Part shown: positions 7,216 to 16,990 of the stretch, in pieces
Numbering within the stretch: position 1 is the stretch's first letter
How the letters are laid out: each line of letters opens with the position of its first letter
Assembly: GCF_003254465.1 (NCBI RefSeq)
Contig: NZ_QDFI01000041.1
Coordinates: forward strand, 1-37,767
Direction of reading: 5' to 3'
DNA length: 37,767 nucleotides
From: Meridianimarinicoccus zhengii
GTDB lineage: Bacteria; Pseudomonadota; Alphaproteobacteria; Rhodobacterales; Rhodobacteraceae
Notes under the pieces: generated by a model
Databases searched by the model: none
Told to the model about the DNA's origin: nothing
The model's input: the letters and a program-made list of their open reading frames with translations, nothing else
Translations under genes and position numbers: made by a program

Positions 7216-8664
7216 ATGACCATCATGGGAGCCATGAACACGGCGATCTCGGGCCTGGCGGCGGCCAGTCGCGGGGCGGCCGTGGTGTCGAACAATCTCG
7301 CCAACGCCCTGACCGAAGGCTACGGGCGGCGGGAACTGGATCTCGCCGCGCGCTCCGGGGGTGGCGGTGGCGTGATGGTTCTCGGCGAAACACGGTTCAC
7401 CGATTCGGTCCTGCTGACGGATCGTCGGTCCGCGGATGCCGCGTTCGCACGACAGGGGGCTGCCGCGGCCTTTTTCGAACAGGTACAGACAGTCATGGGG
7501 GAACCCGGTTCCGGAGGGTCGCTCGATGACCTGGTGACGGCGGTTGAAAGCGGCCTGGTGGCCGCGGCGGCGCAACCGCAATCCGTGCTGCGCATGGAAC
7601 AGGTGGTGGACGACCTGTCGCGCCTGACCGGACGCATCGCCGAGGTCGGGGAGGCGATCCAGACAGAACGTGGCCGTGCGGATGCCGCGCTCGCGGATGC
7701 CGTGGGCCAGCTCAACACCGATCTCGCGCGTCTGGAAACCATCAACGAGGATATTCGCCGCGACATTCTGCGTGGCGGCAGCGGTGGTGCGTTGCTCGAT
7801 GAACGGGAGGCGCTGATCGATCGGGTCGCAGAACTCGTCCCTGTCCGCGAAGTGGACCGCGGCAATGGCGTGGTCGCCCTGATCTCGGACGGTGGTATTC
7901 TCATGGACGGCCCGGCGCCGACAATCGGCTTCTCGGCGACACCGTACGTGACGGAATTCCAGAGCGTCGAGGGTGGCCATCTCTCCGGCCTGACGATTAA
8001 CGGCCAGCCGATCGACGTCGGTCGCAGCCGCCACATCCTGTCCGGCGGTGAAATCTCCGGCCTTCTGGCCATACGCGACGTCGAGGGGCCGGCGGCCATG
8101 GCAGGGCTCGATGCCTTCGCGCGCGACTTGATCGAGCGGTTTTCCGGCGCGGGCGTGGACCCGACCCGTGCAACGGGCGACCCGGGTCTGTTGACCGATG
8201 CAGGTGCAGCATTCGATCCGGCGAACGAACTCGGACTTTCCCGTAGACTCGAGGTCAACGCGCTTGCCGATCCTGCCATGGGCGGTGCCGCCTGGCGGTT
8301 GCGCGATGGGCTAGGGGCCCCGGTTCAGGGCGATCCCGGCAACACGGACGGCCTGCAGCGTCTTGGCGCCGCCCTGTCGGAGTCGCGTGTTCCCGTGTCA
8401 AGCGGCGCGCCGGAAGGGCGCCATACCGCCGCCGGGCTTGGCGCTGCGGTCTATACGGCGCTGGGCGTGGCGCGCACCGCGACGGAAGCCGACATGGCGC
8501 AAGCCGGCGCCAGGTCGTCCGCCATCGGTCAAAGCCTGCAAGGCATGGCCGTCGACAGCGATGCGGAGATGCAACGGCTGCTTCTCATCGAACAGGCTTA
8601 CGCAGCGAATGCGCGGGTGGTCTCTGCCGCCCGCCAGATGCTTGACCAGTTGATGGAGATCTGA
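7216..8664 (+). CDS. flgK: Flagellar hook-associated protein 1 (FlgK)
   Basis: FlgK forms the first junction layer between hook and filament. The 482-residue product begins with an axial-family helix (AMNTAISGLAAASRGAAVVS, then NNLANALTEGYGRRE). It has a long central part with a coiled-coil-like region rich in Arg, Glu and Asp. It ends with the typical C-terminal helix (LIEQAYAANARVVSAARQML, DQLMEI). AGGG precedes the ATG at 7216; an in-frame ATG at 7225 is also possible. It follows flgE after 19 bp and is followed by flgL after 2 bp, so it is part of the same transcript. Length is ordinary for alphaproteobacterial FlgK, and no damage is seen. Confidence 0.92.
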   Translation: MTIMGAMNTAISGLAAASRGAAVVSNNLANALTEGYGRRELDLAARSGGGGGVMVLGETRFTDSVLLTDRRSADAAFARQGAAAAFFEQVQTVMGEPGSGGSLDDLVTAVESGLVAAAAQPQSVLRMEQVVDDLSRLTGRIAEVGEAIQTERGRADAALADAVGQLNTDLARLETINEDIRRDILRGGSGGALLDEREALIDRVAELVPVREVDRGNGVVALISDGGILMDGPAPTIGFSATPYVTEFQSVEGGHLSGLTINGQPIDVGRSRHILSGGEISGLLAIRDVEGPAAMAGLDAFARDLIERFSGAGVDPTRATGDPGLLTDAGAAFDPANELGLSRRLEVNALADPAMGGAAWRLRDGLGAPVQGDPGNTDGLQRLGAALSESRVPVSSGAPEGRHTAAGLGAAVYTALGVARTATEADMAQAGARSSAIGQSLQGMAVDSDAEMQRLLLIEQAYAANARVVSAARQMLDQLMEI

Positions 8665-8666
8665 CC

Positions 8667-9677
8667 ATGAAACCTGCGAATATCGGCGATCTCGTTCAGT
8701 CGACGATGCTGCGGCGCGATACTGCCCGCATAAAGGGCGATCTCGGCCGACTGACCGGCGAGATGTCGTCTGGCAAGATCGCGTCTCTGAATACGTCGCT
8801 CCGGGGCCAGTTCGGCCCCCTTGCCGGGCTGACTCGGAGCCTTGCTCTGACCGACGCGACGCTTGCAAGCAATGCCGCTGCGGCGCGACTTGCCGAGGGC
8901 CAGCAACTGGCACTTGAGGCGGTCCAAGGCACGGCCACGGCGGCAGGCCCGGATTTTCTCGAGGTGGCGTCCAACGGGAACGACGTGCAGCGCAAGGTGC
9001 TTGCGCAGAAGGCCATGGGGCAATTCGAGCAGACTCTGGCGGCTCTCAACACGCAGATCGAGGGGAAGGCGATATTCGCAGGCGCGGCGCTGGACGGGCC
9101 TGCGCTGGCGGATGCCGGGACCATACTTGCTTCCCTTGAGGACGCGCTGGCGGGAACGGTGGGACCGGCGGATGCCATCGCGGCCGTCAAGGATTGGTTC
9201 GACGCGCCCGGCGGTGGCTTTGACACCGTTGCGTACCAGGGCGCTGCGACGCCGATGTCGGGTCTCGCCATGGCCCCCGGTGAATTGGTCCAGCTGGATA
9301 TCACGGCAGCCGATCCCGCGCTGCGGGACACGTTGCGGGGGCTCGCGCTCGGGGCACTGTTGGACCGCGGTCTTTTCGATGGCGATGTCGCTGCGCAAGG
9401 GGCGGTGATCCAGCATGCGGGCGAAACACTTGTGGCTGCCGCGGACACCGTGACGACGCGGCGGGCGGGTCTCGGCGCCATCGAAGAACGGATCGAGGCC
9501 GCTCGTATCCGGACCGAGGCGGAGACGACCGGCCTGACCATGGCACGGTCTGCGCTGGTCGAAGCCGATCCCTATGACACCGCGTTGAGGCTGCAGGAAG
9601 TTCAGGTTCAGCTCGAAACGATCTACGCCCTGACCGCGCGCATGTCGAACCTGTCATTGGCCATGGTGTTGCGGTGA
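8667..9677 (+). CDS. flgL: Flagellar hook-associated protein 3 (FlgL)
   Basis: FlgL is the second hook-filament junction protein and is related to flagellin. The 336-residue protein has a flagellin-like N-terminal helix region (VQSTMLRRDTARIKGDLGRL, TGEMSSGK) and a matching C-terminal helix region (LRLQEVQVQLETIYALTARM, SNLSLAMVL). The middle is variable. The ATG lies two bases after the flgK stop. The last four bases overlap flgI (GTGA), so flgL and flgI are translationally coupled. Identification rests on the flagellin-like ends and on the conserved gene order flgE-flgK-flgL-flgI. Confidence 0.9.
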   Translation: MKPANIGDLVQSTMLRRDTARIKGDLGRLTGEMSSGKIASLNTSLRGQFGPLAGLTRSLALTDATLASNAAAARLAEGQQLALEAVQGTATAAGPDFLEVASNGNDVQRKVLAQKAMGQFEQTLAALNTQIEGKAIFAGAALDGPALADAGTILASLEDALAGTVGPADAIAAVKDWFDAPGGGFDTVAYQGAATPMSGLAMAPGELVQLDITAADPALRDTLRGLALGALLDRGLFDGDVAAQGAVIQHAGETLVAAADTVTTRRAGLGAIEERIEAARIRTEAETTGLTMARSALVEADPYDTALRLQEVQVQLETIYALTARMSNLSLAMVLR

Positions 9678-10777
9678 TCCGGGCCTTTTTCGCAGCGCTT
9701 TTTCTGGCCGCGACCGGCTCTGTCGCTGGCGCGCAGGACATCAGGCTCAAGGATCTCGTGGAATTCGATGGCGTCCGCGGAAATGATCTGATCGGCTACG
9801 GTCTGGTTGTCGGGCTCAACGGGACCGGGGACGGTTTGCGCAACAGCCCGTTCACGGAAGAAATCATGGCGAACATCCTCGAACGTTTGGGGGTGAACGT
9901 GGCCGGTGAGCAGTTCCGGCCCAAGAACGTCGCCGCTGTGTTCGTCACGGCAAGTTTGCCGCCCTTTGCCCGCGTGGGTGGGCAGATCGACGTGACCGTA
10001 TCCGCGATCGGCGATGCGAAGAGCCTGCTTGGCGGTACGCTCGTGATGACGCCGCTCAACGCGGCGGACGGGCAGATCTACGCCGTCGCGCAAGGAACCA
10101 TCATCGCCGGTGGTGCCGTGGCCGAGGCCGAGGGGGCATCCGTCACGCAGGGCGTTCCGACAGCCGGGGTCATTCCGTCCGGCGCGCGGGTGGAACGGGA
10201 AGTTCCTTTCGATTTCACCAGGCTCACGTCCGTGCGCCTTGGATTGCGTGATCCGGATTTCACGACTGCCCTTTTGATCGAACAGGCGATCAATACCCGG
10301 TTCGGCCGCGGTGTTGCGCAGGCTCTCGACGCGGGAACGGTGCAGTTCGATCTTGTCGCCACGCAGGCCGGATCGCCAGCGCGGGCCCTCGCGCAGGTGG
10401 AAAACATCCGCGTCGCGCCCGAACGGCGCGCACGCGTCGTCGTCGACCAGCGGTCGGGCACGATCGTCATGGGAGACGAGGTTCGAATCAGCCGCGTGGC
10501 CGTGTCTCAGGGTGGATTGACGCTACGGGTTCAGGAAGAGCCACTCGTCGTGCAGCCCAACCCGTTTTCGGATGGGCAGACCGTCGTGGTACCGCGCAGC
10601 CGGGCCGAACTGGAGGAGGAGGACGGAACCGGTCTGGCCGAAGTCCCCGGCGGCACCACGCTTGCCGAGGTCATTGCCGGGCTGAACGCGCTCGGCGTGT
10701 CGCCGCGCAATATGATCGACATTCTGAAGAGCATCAAGGCGGCTGGCGCGCTTCATGCGGAGTTCATCGTGCGGTGA
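9674..10777 (+). CDS. flgI: Flagellar P-ring protein precursor FlgI
   Basis: FlgI builds the P ring around the flagellar rod in the peptidoglycan layer. The 367-residue precursor starts with GTG, overlapping the flgL stop. A Sec signal peptide (MIRAFFAALFLAATGSVAGA) is followed by QDIRLKDLVEFDGVRGNDLI. Family segments NDLIGYGLVVGLNGTGDG, NIRVAPERRARVVVDQRSG and NMIDILKSIKAAGALHAEFI are all present, and the length is normal. It is the last gene of the flagellar block. A 9-bp stem begins four bases after the stop. Confidence 0.95.
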   Translation: MIRAFFAALFLAATGSVAGAQDIRLKDLVEFDGVRGNDLIGYGLVVGLNGTGDGLRNSPFTEEIMANILERLGVNVAGEQFRPKNVAAVFVTASLPPFARVGGQIDVTVSAIGDAKSLLGGTLVMTPLNAADGQIYAVAQGTIIAGGAVAEAEGASVTQGVPTAGVIPSGARVEREVPFDFTRLTSVRLGLRDPDFTTALLIEQAINTRFGRGVAQALDAGTVQFDLVATQAGSPARALAQVENIRVAPERRARVVVDQRSGTIVMGDEVRISRVAVSQGGLTLRVQEEPLVVQPNPFSDGQTVVVPRSRAELEEEDGTGLAEVPGGTTLAEVIAGLNALGVSPRNMIDILKSIKAAGALHAEFIVR

Positions 10778-10781
10778 CGAA

Positions 10782-10820
10782 GCGTCCGGGTTTGCCGTGC
10801 CGGATTCCGCGCCCGGACGC
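10782..10820 (+). terminator. Hairpin after flgI
   Basis: GCGTCCGGG (10782-10790) pairs perfectly with CCCGGACGC (10812-10820) around a 21-base loop, four bases after the flgI stop. There is no T-run. It lies between convergent flgI and ubiK, so it may stop the flagellar transcript. Confidence 0.45.
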
Positions 10821-10887
10821 GGCTCCACGCGGCGCTCTCGTGCGCGCATGACCGCGGGAGCCGACGAAACCGGAACGAGCCGCCGCG

Positions 10888-11136
10888 TTACCGCTCGCCC
10901 TGTGCTTCAATCGCGTCGAGCCGCGCCTTAAGCGCGTCGTTCTCCTCCCGCGCTTTCTGGGCCATTGCGCGCACCGCGTCGAACTCTTCCCGCGTGACGA
11001 AGTCACGATCCGCCAGCCAGCGGTCGAGCATCCCCTTCAACGCGGTCTCCGCCTCCTCCCGCGCGCCCTGCGCCACGCCCATCGCATTCGTCATGAGTTG
11101 GGATAGATCGTCGATAATCTTGTTCCGGGACTGCAT
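10888..11136 (-). CDS. ubiK: Ubiquinone biosynthesis accessory factor UbiK (BMFP family)
   Basis: An 82-residue protein of the YqiC/UbiK family. UbiK is a trimeric coiled-coil accessory factor of aerobic ubiquinone synthesis that binds UbiJ and membranes. The sequence starts [20 protein letters not shown], has an Ala/Glu-rich middle and ends in a heptad-like coiled coil ([30 protein letters not shown]). I chose the ATG at 11136 because CAGGAGAC precedes it. An open frame further upstream (to 11202) lacks family similarity. It is divergent from lgt across 92 bp and convergent with flgI. No ubiJ is present in the window. Confidence 0.87.
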   Translation of the reverse strand: MQSRNKIIDDLSQLMTNAMGVAQGAREEAETALKGMLDRWLADRDFVTREEFDAVRAMAQKAREENDALKARLDAIEAQGER

Positions 11137-11228
11137 GGCGGTCTCCTGTTTGCCTGTGCGTGATATGGCGCGGCAGGGTGCAAAGCTCAAGGTTGACTTC
11201 ACCGGCTTCGGCTTGCCATCTGCCGGGC

Positions 11229-12131
11229 ATGGTGTTCGCGCTCCCCTTTCCCGATATCGGCCCGGAGGTTTTCTCGGTCACTATCGGCGGTCTGTCGCTT
11301 GCACTGCGATGGTACGCCCTCGCCTATATCGCGGGGCTGCTGATCGGCTTGTGGATCGTGCGAAGTGCGATTGCGCGGCCGTCACTCTGGCCCGCGGGGC
11401 AGGCGCCAGTGACGAATGCACAGGCCGAGGCGCTGCTGACGGCGGTCGTGCTTGGCGTCGTGATCGGCGGGCGGCTCGGGTTCGTACTGCTATACCAGCC
11501 ATCGTATTACCTTTCACACCCCCTCGACATTCCGAAACTCTGGCAGGGTGGCATGGCCTTTCATGGCGGGCTTGCGGGGGTGGTCGTCGCCGCGTGGATA
11601 TTCTGCCGCCGCAATGGGCTGCCCGCGGCGCAGGTCGCCGATGCCATGGCGCTTGCAACCCCGCCGGGCCTGTTTCTTGGGCGGGTCGCGAATTTCATCA
11701 ATGGCGAGCTTTGGGGCCGGCCCACCACGATGCCGTGGGGCGTGATCTTCCCGGGAGAGGCTGCGCAGACCTGTCCGCCCGGATGGTCCGCCCCCTGCGC
11801 GCGCCATCCCTCCCAACTCTACGAGGCCGGGCTGGAGGGGCTGGTGCTCGGGCTGGTACTTATCTGGATCGTGCGCCGCGGTGCCCTTCGCAGACCTGGG
11901 CTCGTGACGGGGGTGTTCCTCACGGGATACGGGCTGGCCCGCACGGTGGTGGAGGCGTTCCGCCAGGCCGATGCGCAGTTCATCACGCCGGACAATCCCT
12001 GGGGACATGTTCTGCGGCTGGGCGACGCGGGTTTGACGATGGGACAGGTTCTTTCCCTTCCGCTCGTCGCGACCGGGCTCGTGATCGTTGTTGTCGCCGC
12101 CGCCCGCCGCCGGCACCACGGCGCGGCATGA
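11229..12131 (+). CDS. lgt: Prolipoprotein diacylglyceryl transferase
   Basis: Lgt is the inner-membrane enzyme that moves diacylglycerol from phosphatidylglycerol to the lipobox Cys of prolipoproteins. The 300-residue protein has about seven hydrophobic segments, the N-terminal region [19 protein letters not shown], and the Lgt signature [20 protein letters not shown]. The Arg, Asn and Glu of that signature are intact. It starts at ATG 11229 ([13 protein letters not shown]); no strong Shine-Dalgarno is visible. It overlaps the next gene by four bases (ATGA). Probable substrates in this window are the lipobox proteins LptE and the DUF3576 protein. Confidence 0.95.
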   Translation: MVFALPFPDIGPEVFSVTIGGLSLALRWYALAYIAGLLIGLWIVRSAIARPSLWPAGQAPVTNAQAEALLTAVVLGVVIGGRLGFVLLYQPSYYLSHPLDIPKLWQGGMAFHGGLAGVVVAAWIFCRRNGLPAAQVADAMALATPPGLFLGRVANFINGELWGRPTTMPWGVIFPGEAAQTCPPGWSAPCARHPSQLYEAGLEGLVLGLVLIWIVRRGALRRPGLVTGVFLTGYGLARTVVEAFRQADAQFITPDNPWGHVLRLGDAGLTMGQVLSLPLVATGLVIVVVAAARRRHHGAA

Positions 12132-13213
12132 CGCCGCTCGCTGCTCTGCTCTCGCGGCGGATCGCCGCGACCGGGCCGATCACGCTGGCGGACTACATGG
12201 CAGAATGCCTGCTGCACCCGGAACATGGGTATTACGTGACCCGCGATCCGCTGGGGTCCGCCGGGGATTTCACCACGGCGCCCGAAATCAGCCAGATGTT
12301 CGGGGAACTCGTCGGGCTTGCGCTGGCGCAGGCATGGCTGGACCAGGGGGCGCCGGCGCCCTTCGCGCTTGCCGAACTCGGGCCGGGGCGCGGCACGCTG
12401 ATGGCGGATATCCTGCGGGCGACGGCCCGCGTGCCCGGCTTCATCGATGCGGCGGACATTCACCTTGTGGAGGCATCGCCGGTGTTGCGTGCGGCGCAGG
12501 CCGGGACCATCGCGCCGCATTCAGCGACCTGGCATCCAGCCGTCACGGCCTTGCCGGATCTGCCGCTGTTCGCGGTGGCGAACGAATTCTTCGACGCGCT
12601 GCCGATTCGTCAGTTCGTGCGGCGGGGCCGGGGCTGGACCGAGCGACAGGTCGGGCTGGTGCCCGATCCGTCCGGCGCGCGCGTGCTGGGGTTCGGGTTG
12701 GGCGTGGCGACGCCGCTAGGCGGGCTGGCGCGCCGCCTGGAAGACACTGCCGATGGCGATATCGTCGAAACTTGTGCGCCCGGTGAGTCGATCATGCGCC
12801 GCATCGCGTCCGGGGTCGCCACCCGCGGGGGTGCTGCGCTGATCGTGGACTACGGCGGCTGGCGATCGCGGGGCGACACGTTCCAGGCGGTCGGCGGGCA
12901 CGCGCCGGTCGACCCTTTCGCGGCACCCGGCACCGCCGATCTGACAGCCCATGTGGATTTCGAAGCCCTTGCAGGGGCCGCCGCGCGTGCCGGCGCCGCC
13001 GCAAGCCCCATGGTTCCCCAGGGCGTGTTTCTCGAACGCCTGGGGATCACCGCGCGGGCGCAGCGGCTGGCACGCGACCTTGCAGGCCCGGCACTGGAGG
13101 CCCACGTGGCGGCACATCGCCGCTTGACCCACCCTGACGAGATGGGGTCACTCTTCAAGTGTCTCGCCATCACCCCGGCCGCCGCGCCGCCGTTTCCGGG
13201 CACGATCACATGA
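12128..13213 (+). CDS. SAM-dependent methyltransferase of the MidA/NDUFAF7 family
   Basis: A 361-residue class I methyltransferase of the family whose mitochondrial member NDUFAF7 methylates an arginine of complex I. The bacterial role is not settled. Visible family parts are [18 protein letters not shown], the segment [20 protein letters not shown], the SAM-binding loop [17 protein letters not shown], and [14 protein letters not shown]. It starts at ATG 12128 within the lgt stop and overlaps pgeF by four bases, so the lgt-midA-pgeF trio is translationally coupled. The same frame remains open far upstream across lgt, but that sequence is not family-like. Confidence 0.87.
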   Translation: MTPLAALLSRRIAATGPITLADYMAECLLHPEHGYYVTRDPLGSAGDFTTAPEISQMFGELVGLALAQAWLDQGAPAPFALAELGPGRGTLMADILRATARVPGFIDAADIHLVEASPVLRAAQAGTIAPHSATWHPAVTALPDLPLFAVANEFFDALPIRQFVRRGRGWTERQVGLVPDPSGARVLGFGLGVATPLGGLARRLEDTADGDIVETCAPGESIMRRIASGVATRGGAALIVDYGGWRSRGDTFQAVGGHAPVDPFAAPGTADLTAHVDFEALAGAAARAGAAASPMVPQGVFLERLGITARAQRLARDLAGPALEAHVAAHRRLTHPDEMGSLFKCLAITPAAAPPFPGTIT

Positions 13214-13968
13214 CGCTGGAAATCATCACGGCCGACATGCTCCACCCTCTGCGGCACGGGTTCTTCACCCGGCGGGGCGGTGCGTCGTCGGGTGTCTTCG
13301 CAGGCCTGAACTGCGGTCGCGGATCGTCGGACCAGGCCGAGGTGGTGGAAATCAACCGCGCGCGCGCTGCATTGGCGATGGATGTTGCCCCCGACGCGCT
13401 GCGCGGCCTGTACCAGACCCATTCCGCAAGGGCGGTCGTGGCTAGCCCCGCCCCACAAGACCATCCGCCCGAAGGCGACGCCATCGTCACGGACCGCCCC
13501 GGCGTCGTGCTTGCGATTCTGACCGCCGACTGCGCGCCCGTGCTGTTCGCGGACCACGCTGCAGGCGTGGTCGGCGCGGCCCATGCAGGCTGGAAGGGCG
13601 CACTGGCCGGTGTGCTCGATGCGACGCTGGACAAGATGGAAACCCTTGGCGCTGATCGGGCACGGGTCGTCGCGGCGGTCGGACCGACGATCGCGCAGGC
13701 TGCCTATGAGGTCGGACCGGAATTCCTGGAAACCTTCGTGGCCGACGACGGGGGCAATGCGCGTTTCTTTGCCCAGGGTTCGGGCGACCGTCTCCAGTTC
13801 GACCTGCCCGCCTTCGTATTGCACCGCTTGCGTGCGGCGGGGATCGGCGACGCGGCATGGCTGCGTCATTGCACCTATTCCAATCCCGAGCTGTTCTTTT
13901 CCTACAGGCGAAGCGTGCATGAAAAGCAGGCAGACTACGGCCGTCTCATCTCAACAATAAGGCTGTAG
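13210..13968 (+). CDS. pgeF: Peptidoglycan editing factor PgeF (YfiH, multicopper-oxidase-like laccase domain)
   Basis: A 252-residue YfiH/DUF152 protein. E. coli PgeF removes muropeptide precursors carrying L-Ser in place of L-Ala; other members act as purine nucleoside phosphorylases or polyphenol oxidases. The start HPLRHGFFTRRGGASSGVFA, the metal-binding TADCAPVLFADHAAGVVGAA followed by HAGWKGA, and the C-terminal CTYSNPELFFSYRR are typical. The His and Cys ligands (H in QTHS, C in TADC, H in HAGW) are present. The ATG at 13210 overlaps the preceding stop. The substrate cannot be told from sequence alone. Confidence 0.92.
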   Translation: MTLEIITADMLHPLRHGFFTRRGGASSGVFAGLNCGRGSSDQAEVVEINRARAALAMDVAPDALRGLYQTHSARAVVASPAPQDHPPEGDAIVTDRPGVVLAILTADCAPVLFADHAAGVVGAAHAGWKGALAGVLDATLDKMETLGADRARVVAAVGPTIAQAAYEVGPEFLETFVADDGGNARFFAQGSGDRLQFDLPAFVLHRLRAAGIGDAAWLRHCTYSNPELFFSYRRSVHEKQADYGRLISTIRL

Positions 13969-14089
13969 GCCCCCGATGGGCGAATTTGCGCCGCAACGCA
14001 GCAATTCTGTCTCGAGACTGTTACGAATCCGGGCTAGGTAAGCCTCACGGGAAACACATGACCCGGCGTGGTGGGAACGTGTGTTAGGT

Positions 14090-14182
14090 TACCGAGTTGT
14101 TATCGAGTGTTGGGGTTCTCGGCAGACGTTCTGCCCGATGGTCGCGAGTCTTTTTTGGCCGCCTGGTCCCGGCCAGGCGGCC
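14090..14182. other. Intergenic hairpins between pgeF and lrp
   Basis: The gap 13969-14214 has no supported gene. It contains TCGGCAGA (14119-14126) and TCTGCCCGA (14130-14138), which form a stem with one bulged base. A TTTTTT run lies at 14151-14156, and a perfect 10-bp stem follows, GGCCGCCTGG (14157-14166) with CCAGGCGGCC (14173-14182). The T-run is 5' of the strong stem on the plus strand, so the stem is not a standard terminator for the leftward lrp transcript. The region may hold a small rightward RNA ending at the T-run, but I see no clear promoter. Confidence 0.35.
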
Positions 14183-14214
14183 GTCATCAGTCACAGGCTT
14201 GACGCGACCACGGC

Positions 14215-14715
14215 TCACGCGCTGCGGCTGAGCCGCCCTTCCAGAACCTGGAACGGCACCCCGGCTTCGTCCTTGGCCGTGCGGATCACGAGCGATGTCT
14301 TGACGCTGGCCACATTGTCCGCAGCCGTCAGTTCGCCCGTGAGGAATGACTGGAAGCTGCTCAGATCCGGGGCAACGCATTTCAGGACGAAATCGACCTC
14401 GCCGTTCAGCATGTGGCATTCCCGCACGAGTGGCCAGTCGCGGCAGCGCGCCTCGAAGGCGGAAAGGTCTGCTTCCGCTTGGCTGCGCAGTCCCACCATC
14501 GCGAAGACCTGAACTTCGAATCCAAGCTCGCGGCTGTCGACATCGGCATGGTAGCCGCGGATATACCCGGCCTCTTCCAGCGTGCGCATCCGGCGCAGGC
14601 AGGGGGGGGCCGAAATGCCCACGCGCTTGGCCAGTTCGACATTCGTCATGCGCCCATCTGCCTGAAGCTCGGCCAGAATCTTGCGGTCGATCGGATCAAG
14701 CTTAGTGGCGGCCAT
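14215..14715 (-). CDS. Lrp/AsnC family transcriptional regulator
   Basis: A 166-residue DNA-binding regulator. The N-terminal helix-turn-helix LDPIDRKILAELQADGRMTN continues into VELAKRVGISAPPCLRRMRT. It is joined to a RAM/AsnC ligand-binding domain (FEVQVFAMVGLRSQAEADLS and after). The start at 14715 has GAGGAGA five bases before the ATG; the frame extends further upstream without family similarity. It is divergent from trxB across 186 bp. An AT-rich patch there (14763-14779, CGCAATAATGTTTCGCG) is partly palindromic and could be its operator. The effector amino acid and targets are unknown. Confidence 0.9.
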   Translation of the reverse strand: MAATKLDPIDRKILAELQADGRMTNVELAKRVGISAPPCLRRMRTLEEAGYIRGYHADVDSRELGFEVQVFAMVGLRSQAEADLSAFEARCRDWPLVRECHMLNGEVDFVLKCVAPDLSSFQSFLTGELTAADNVASVKTSLVIRTAKDEAGVPFQVLEGRLSRSA

Positions 14716-14880
14716 TGACGTCTCCTCGTTGGTGGTGAAGCTAGTCAATCCCGGCATCGGGCGCAATAATGTTTCGCGTGCTGGGCCCGTCAGTACCGGA
14801 AAATTCAGGATGTCGGCTGGGACCCTGTTCTTAGGCTTTCGCCTTTCGCGCGCGGTTCAGGCTGCCTATATCGGCGCTGA

Positions 14881-15846
<966 letters not shown>

Positions 15847-15911
15847 GCGTTAATCACGATTTGCGATTGCGCGCCCTCGCGTTTGACAGCGGCGGCGCCA
15901 GACGGCTAGCG

Positions 15912-15941
15912 AAGCGGCATGGAATTTTCTTCATGCCGCTT
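15912..15941 (+). terminator. Stem-loop downstream of trxB
   Basis: AAGCGGCATG (15912-15921) and CATGCCGCTT (15932-15941) form a perfect 10-bp stem with an AT-rich 10-base loop, followed by TCATCATC. It fits a trxB terminator without a proper T-run. It also lies just upstream of the next small gene. Confidence 0.5.
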
Positions 15942-15963
15942 TCATCATCGATGCTGTCCGACA

Positions 15964-16266
15964 ATGCCTGCGTTCTGTGCGGCGCTTGTAGCTTTGGCCT
16001 GTGCCTCGGCCACCCTGACGCACGGCGCGTCGCTCTCTCTCGGGGACAGTCTGTGCGTGGAAAACTGCGCACCCGTGGACGACCTTCCGGACCGTTTGAA
16101 AGACGATACCTCGACCGAACCGGGTCGGCAGGATCTGATCCTGCCGCCGCGGCGGGTGGAGGATCGGAGCTTTCTCGGTGACTTCATGCCTGCCCCTCCG
16201 GTGCGGCAGGGGGGCGGTCTGTTGGGCGGGGATGGCAGCGACACGTCACCACCGGCCCCGCGATAG
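15964..16266 (+). CDS. Small exported protein, 100 residues, function unknown
   Basis: The frame from ATG 15964 gives a Sec-type signal peptide (MPAFCAALVALACASATLTH followed by GA) and a mature part of about 78 residues. The mature part has one Cys pair (CVENC), many Asp and Pro, and a Gly/Pro-rich end (PPVRQGGGLLGGDGSDTSPP). I do not recognise the family. There is no clear Shine-Dalgarno before this ATG, and an ATG 45 bases upstream in the same frame is inside the trxB hairpin, so the start is open. It stops 3 bp before the convergent DUF1150 stop. A signal peptide and low-complexity exported tail are what I would expect of a fast-evolving periplasmic protein. Confidence 0.5.
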   Translation: MPAFCAALVALACASATLTHGASLSLGDSLCVENCAPVDDLPDRLKDDTSTEPGRQDLILPPRRVEDRSFLGDFMPAPPVRQGGGLLGGDGSDTSPPAPR

Positions 16267-16269
16267 CGT

Positions 16270-16506
16270 TCAGTGCACGTGGACCGGTTGCATGTCGTGC
16301 TGCCGTGCCACGGCGAAGGCCAGCGTGCGCCCATTCACGAGTGCCAGCCGATCCCCGTTCGCCGCGTGCAGCGCATAGATGTTGTGCGTCGCATCGGCCT
16401 GAGCGCGGATCGGCTCGGGCAGTTCCGCGGCGGGTACCGGGCGGACATAGACGATCCGGTTCCTGTTTTCTTCCATCGTGATATCGTGTGGCGTATCCAT
16501 GGTCAT
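16270..16506 (-). CDS. DUF1150 family protein
   Basis: A 78-residue protein with the DUF1150 pattern: a short acidic lead, NRIVYVRPVPAAELPEPIRA, then IYALHAANGDRLALVNGRTL followed by AFAVARQHDM. DUF1150 proteins are typically encoded beside hsp20 genes in alphaproteobacteria; their role is unknown. Here its ATG overlaps the hsp20 stop by four bases (ATGA), so it is co-translated and probably acts with or is co-regulated with the small heat-shock protein. A second ATG six bases in is also possible as the start. Confidence 0.85.
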   Translation of the reverse strand: MTMDTPHDITMEENRNRIVYVRPVPAAELPEPIRAQADATHNIYALHAANGDRLALVNGRTLAFAVARQHDMQPVHVH

Positions 16507-16919
16507 ACCCCTTTGCTGATCTTGATCCGTTGCATCACCGCGTCCGGCATGGCGCGCTCCAGATCGATGTGCAGGAGCCCGTTTTCCATCGACGCACCGC
16601 GCACCTCGACCCCGTCGGCCAGCACGAAGCTGCGCTGGAACTGGCGCGCGGCGATCCCGCGATGCAGAAACGTCCGCTCCGTCCCGTCGTCATGGCTGCG
16701 ACCGCGGATCACGAGCTGCCGGTTTTCCACGGTGATCGCAAGGTCGTCCTCGGAGAACCCGGCAACGGCGAGCGTGATCCGGTAGGACCGGTCGGACGTC
16801 TGTTCGATGTTGTAGGGCGGGTAGCCGTCATTGCCGGTCTTTGCGGTCTGTTCCACCAGCCGTTCGAGCTGTTCGAAGCCCAGCAGAAAGGGGTGCGTCC
16901 CCAGAGTCAGTTTTGTCAT
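16503..16919 (-). CDS. Small heat-shock protein, Hsp20/IbpA type
   Basis: A 138-residue alpha-crystallin-type holdase that keeps unfolded proteins soluble. The N-terminal region has PFLLGFEQLERLVEQ. The crystallin domain runs from YPPYNIEQTSDRSYRITLAV through GFSEDDLAITVENRQLVIRG to the beta strand ENGLLHIDLERAMPD. A short C-terminal tail ends in IKISKG in place of an exact IxI motif. The ATG at 16919 has AAGGA at a spacing of seven. That ribosome site is part of GGACGTGTCC, which can fold on itself and may limit translation at low temperature. The next gene, DUF1150, overlaps its stop. Confidence 0.92.
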   Translation of the reverse strand: MTKLTLGTHPFLLGFEQLERLVEQTAKTGNDGYPPYNIEQTSDRSYRITLAVAGFSEDDLAITVENRQLVIRGRSHDDGTERTFLHRGIAARQFQRSFVLADGVEVRGASMENGLLHIDLERAMPDAVMQRIKISKGV

Positions 16920-16929
16920 GGACACGTCC
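16920..16929 (-). promoter_or_regulatory. Self-complementary sequence over the hsp20 ribosome-binding site
   Basis: Reading leftward, GGACGTGTCC lies directly before the hsp20 ATG and includes the 3' part of the AAGGA Shine-Dalgarno. It can form GGA/UCC with a CGUG loop. A thermosensor role is a guess; ROSE-type thermometers are known for alphaproteobacterial hsp20 genes, but I do not see the full ROSE pattern. Confidence 0.3.
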
Positions 16930-16990
16930 TTGAATAAGCGACTGTGCGGCGGCCCCGGCGTCGCGGCGACCTTGGTGGGATATGGGGATT

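Noticed and set aside
5817..7304. 495-codon reverse frame antisense to flgE
   Set aside because: Composition is that of a shadow frame; flgE is well supported on the forward strand.
10994..13213. 739-codon forward frame running through lgt
   Set aside because: Only its last 361 codons (MidA-like) resemble a protein family; the first part is lgt read in another frame.
14157..14182. Perfect stem as the intrinsic terminator of lrp
   Set aside because: The T6 run is on the wrong side: leftward RNA would have an A-run after the stem.
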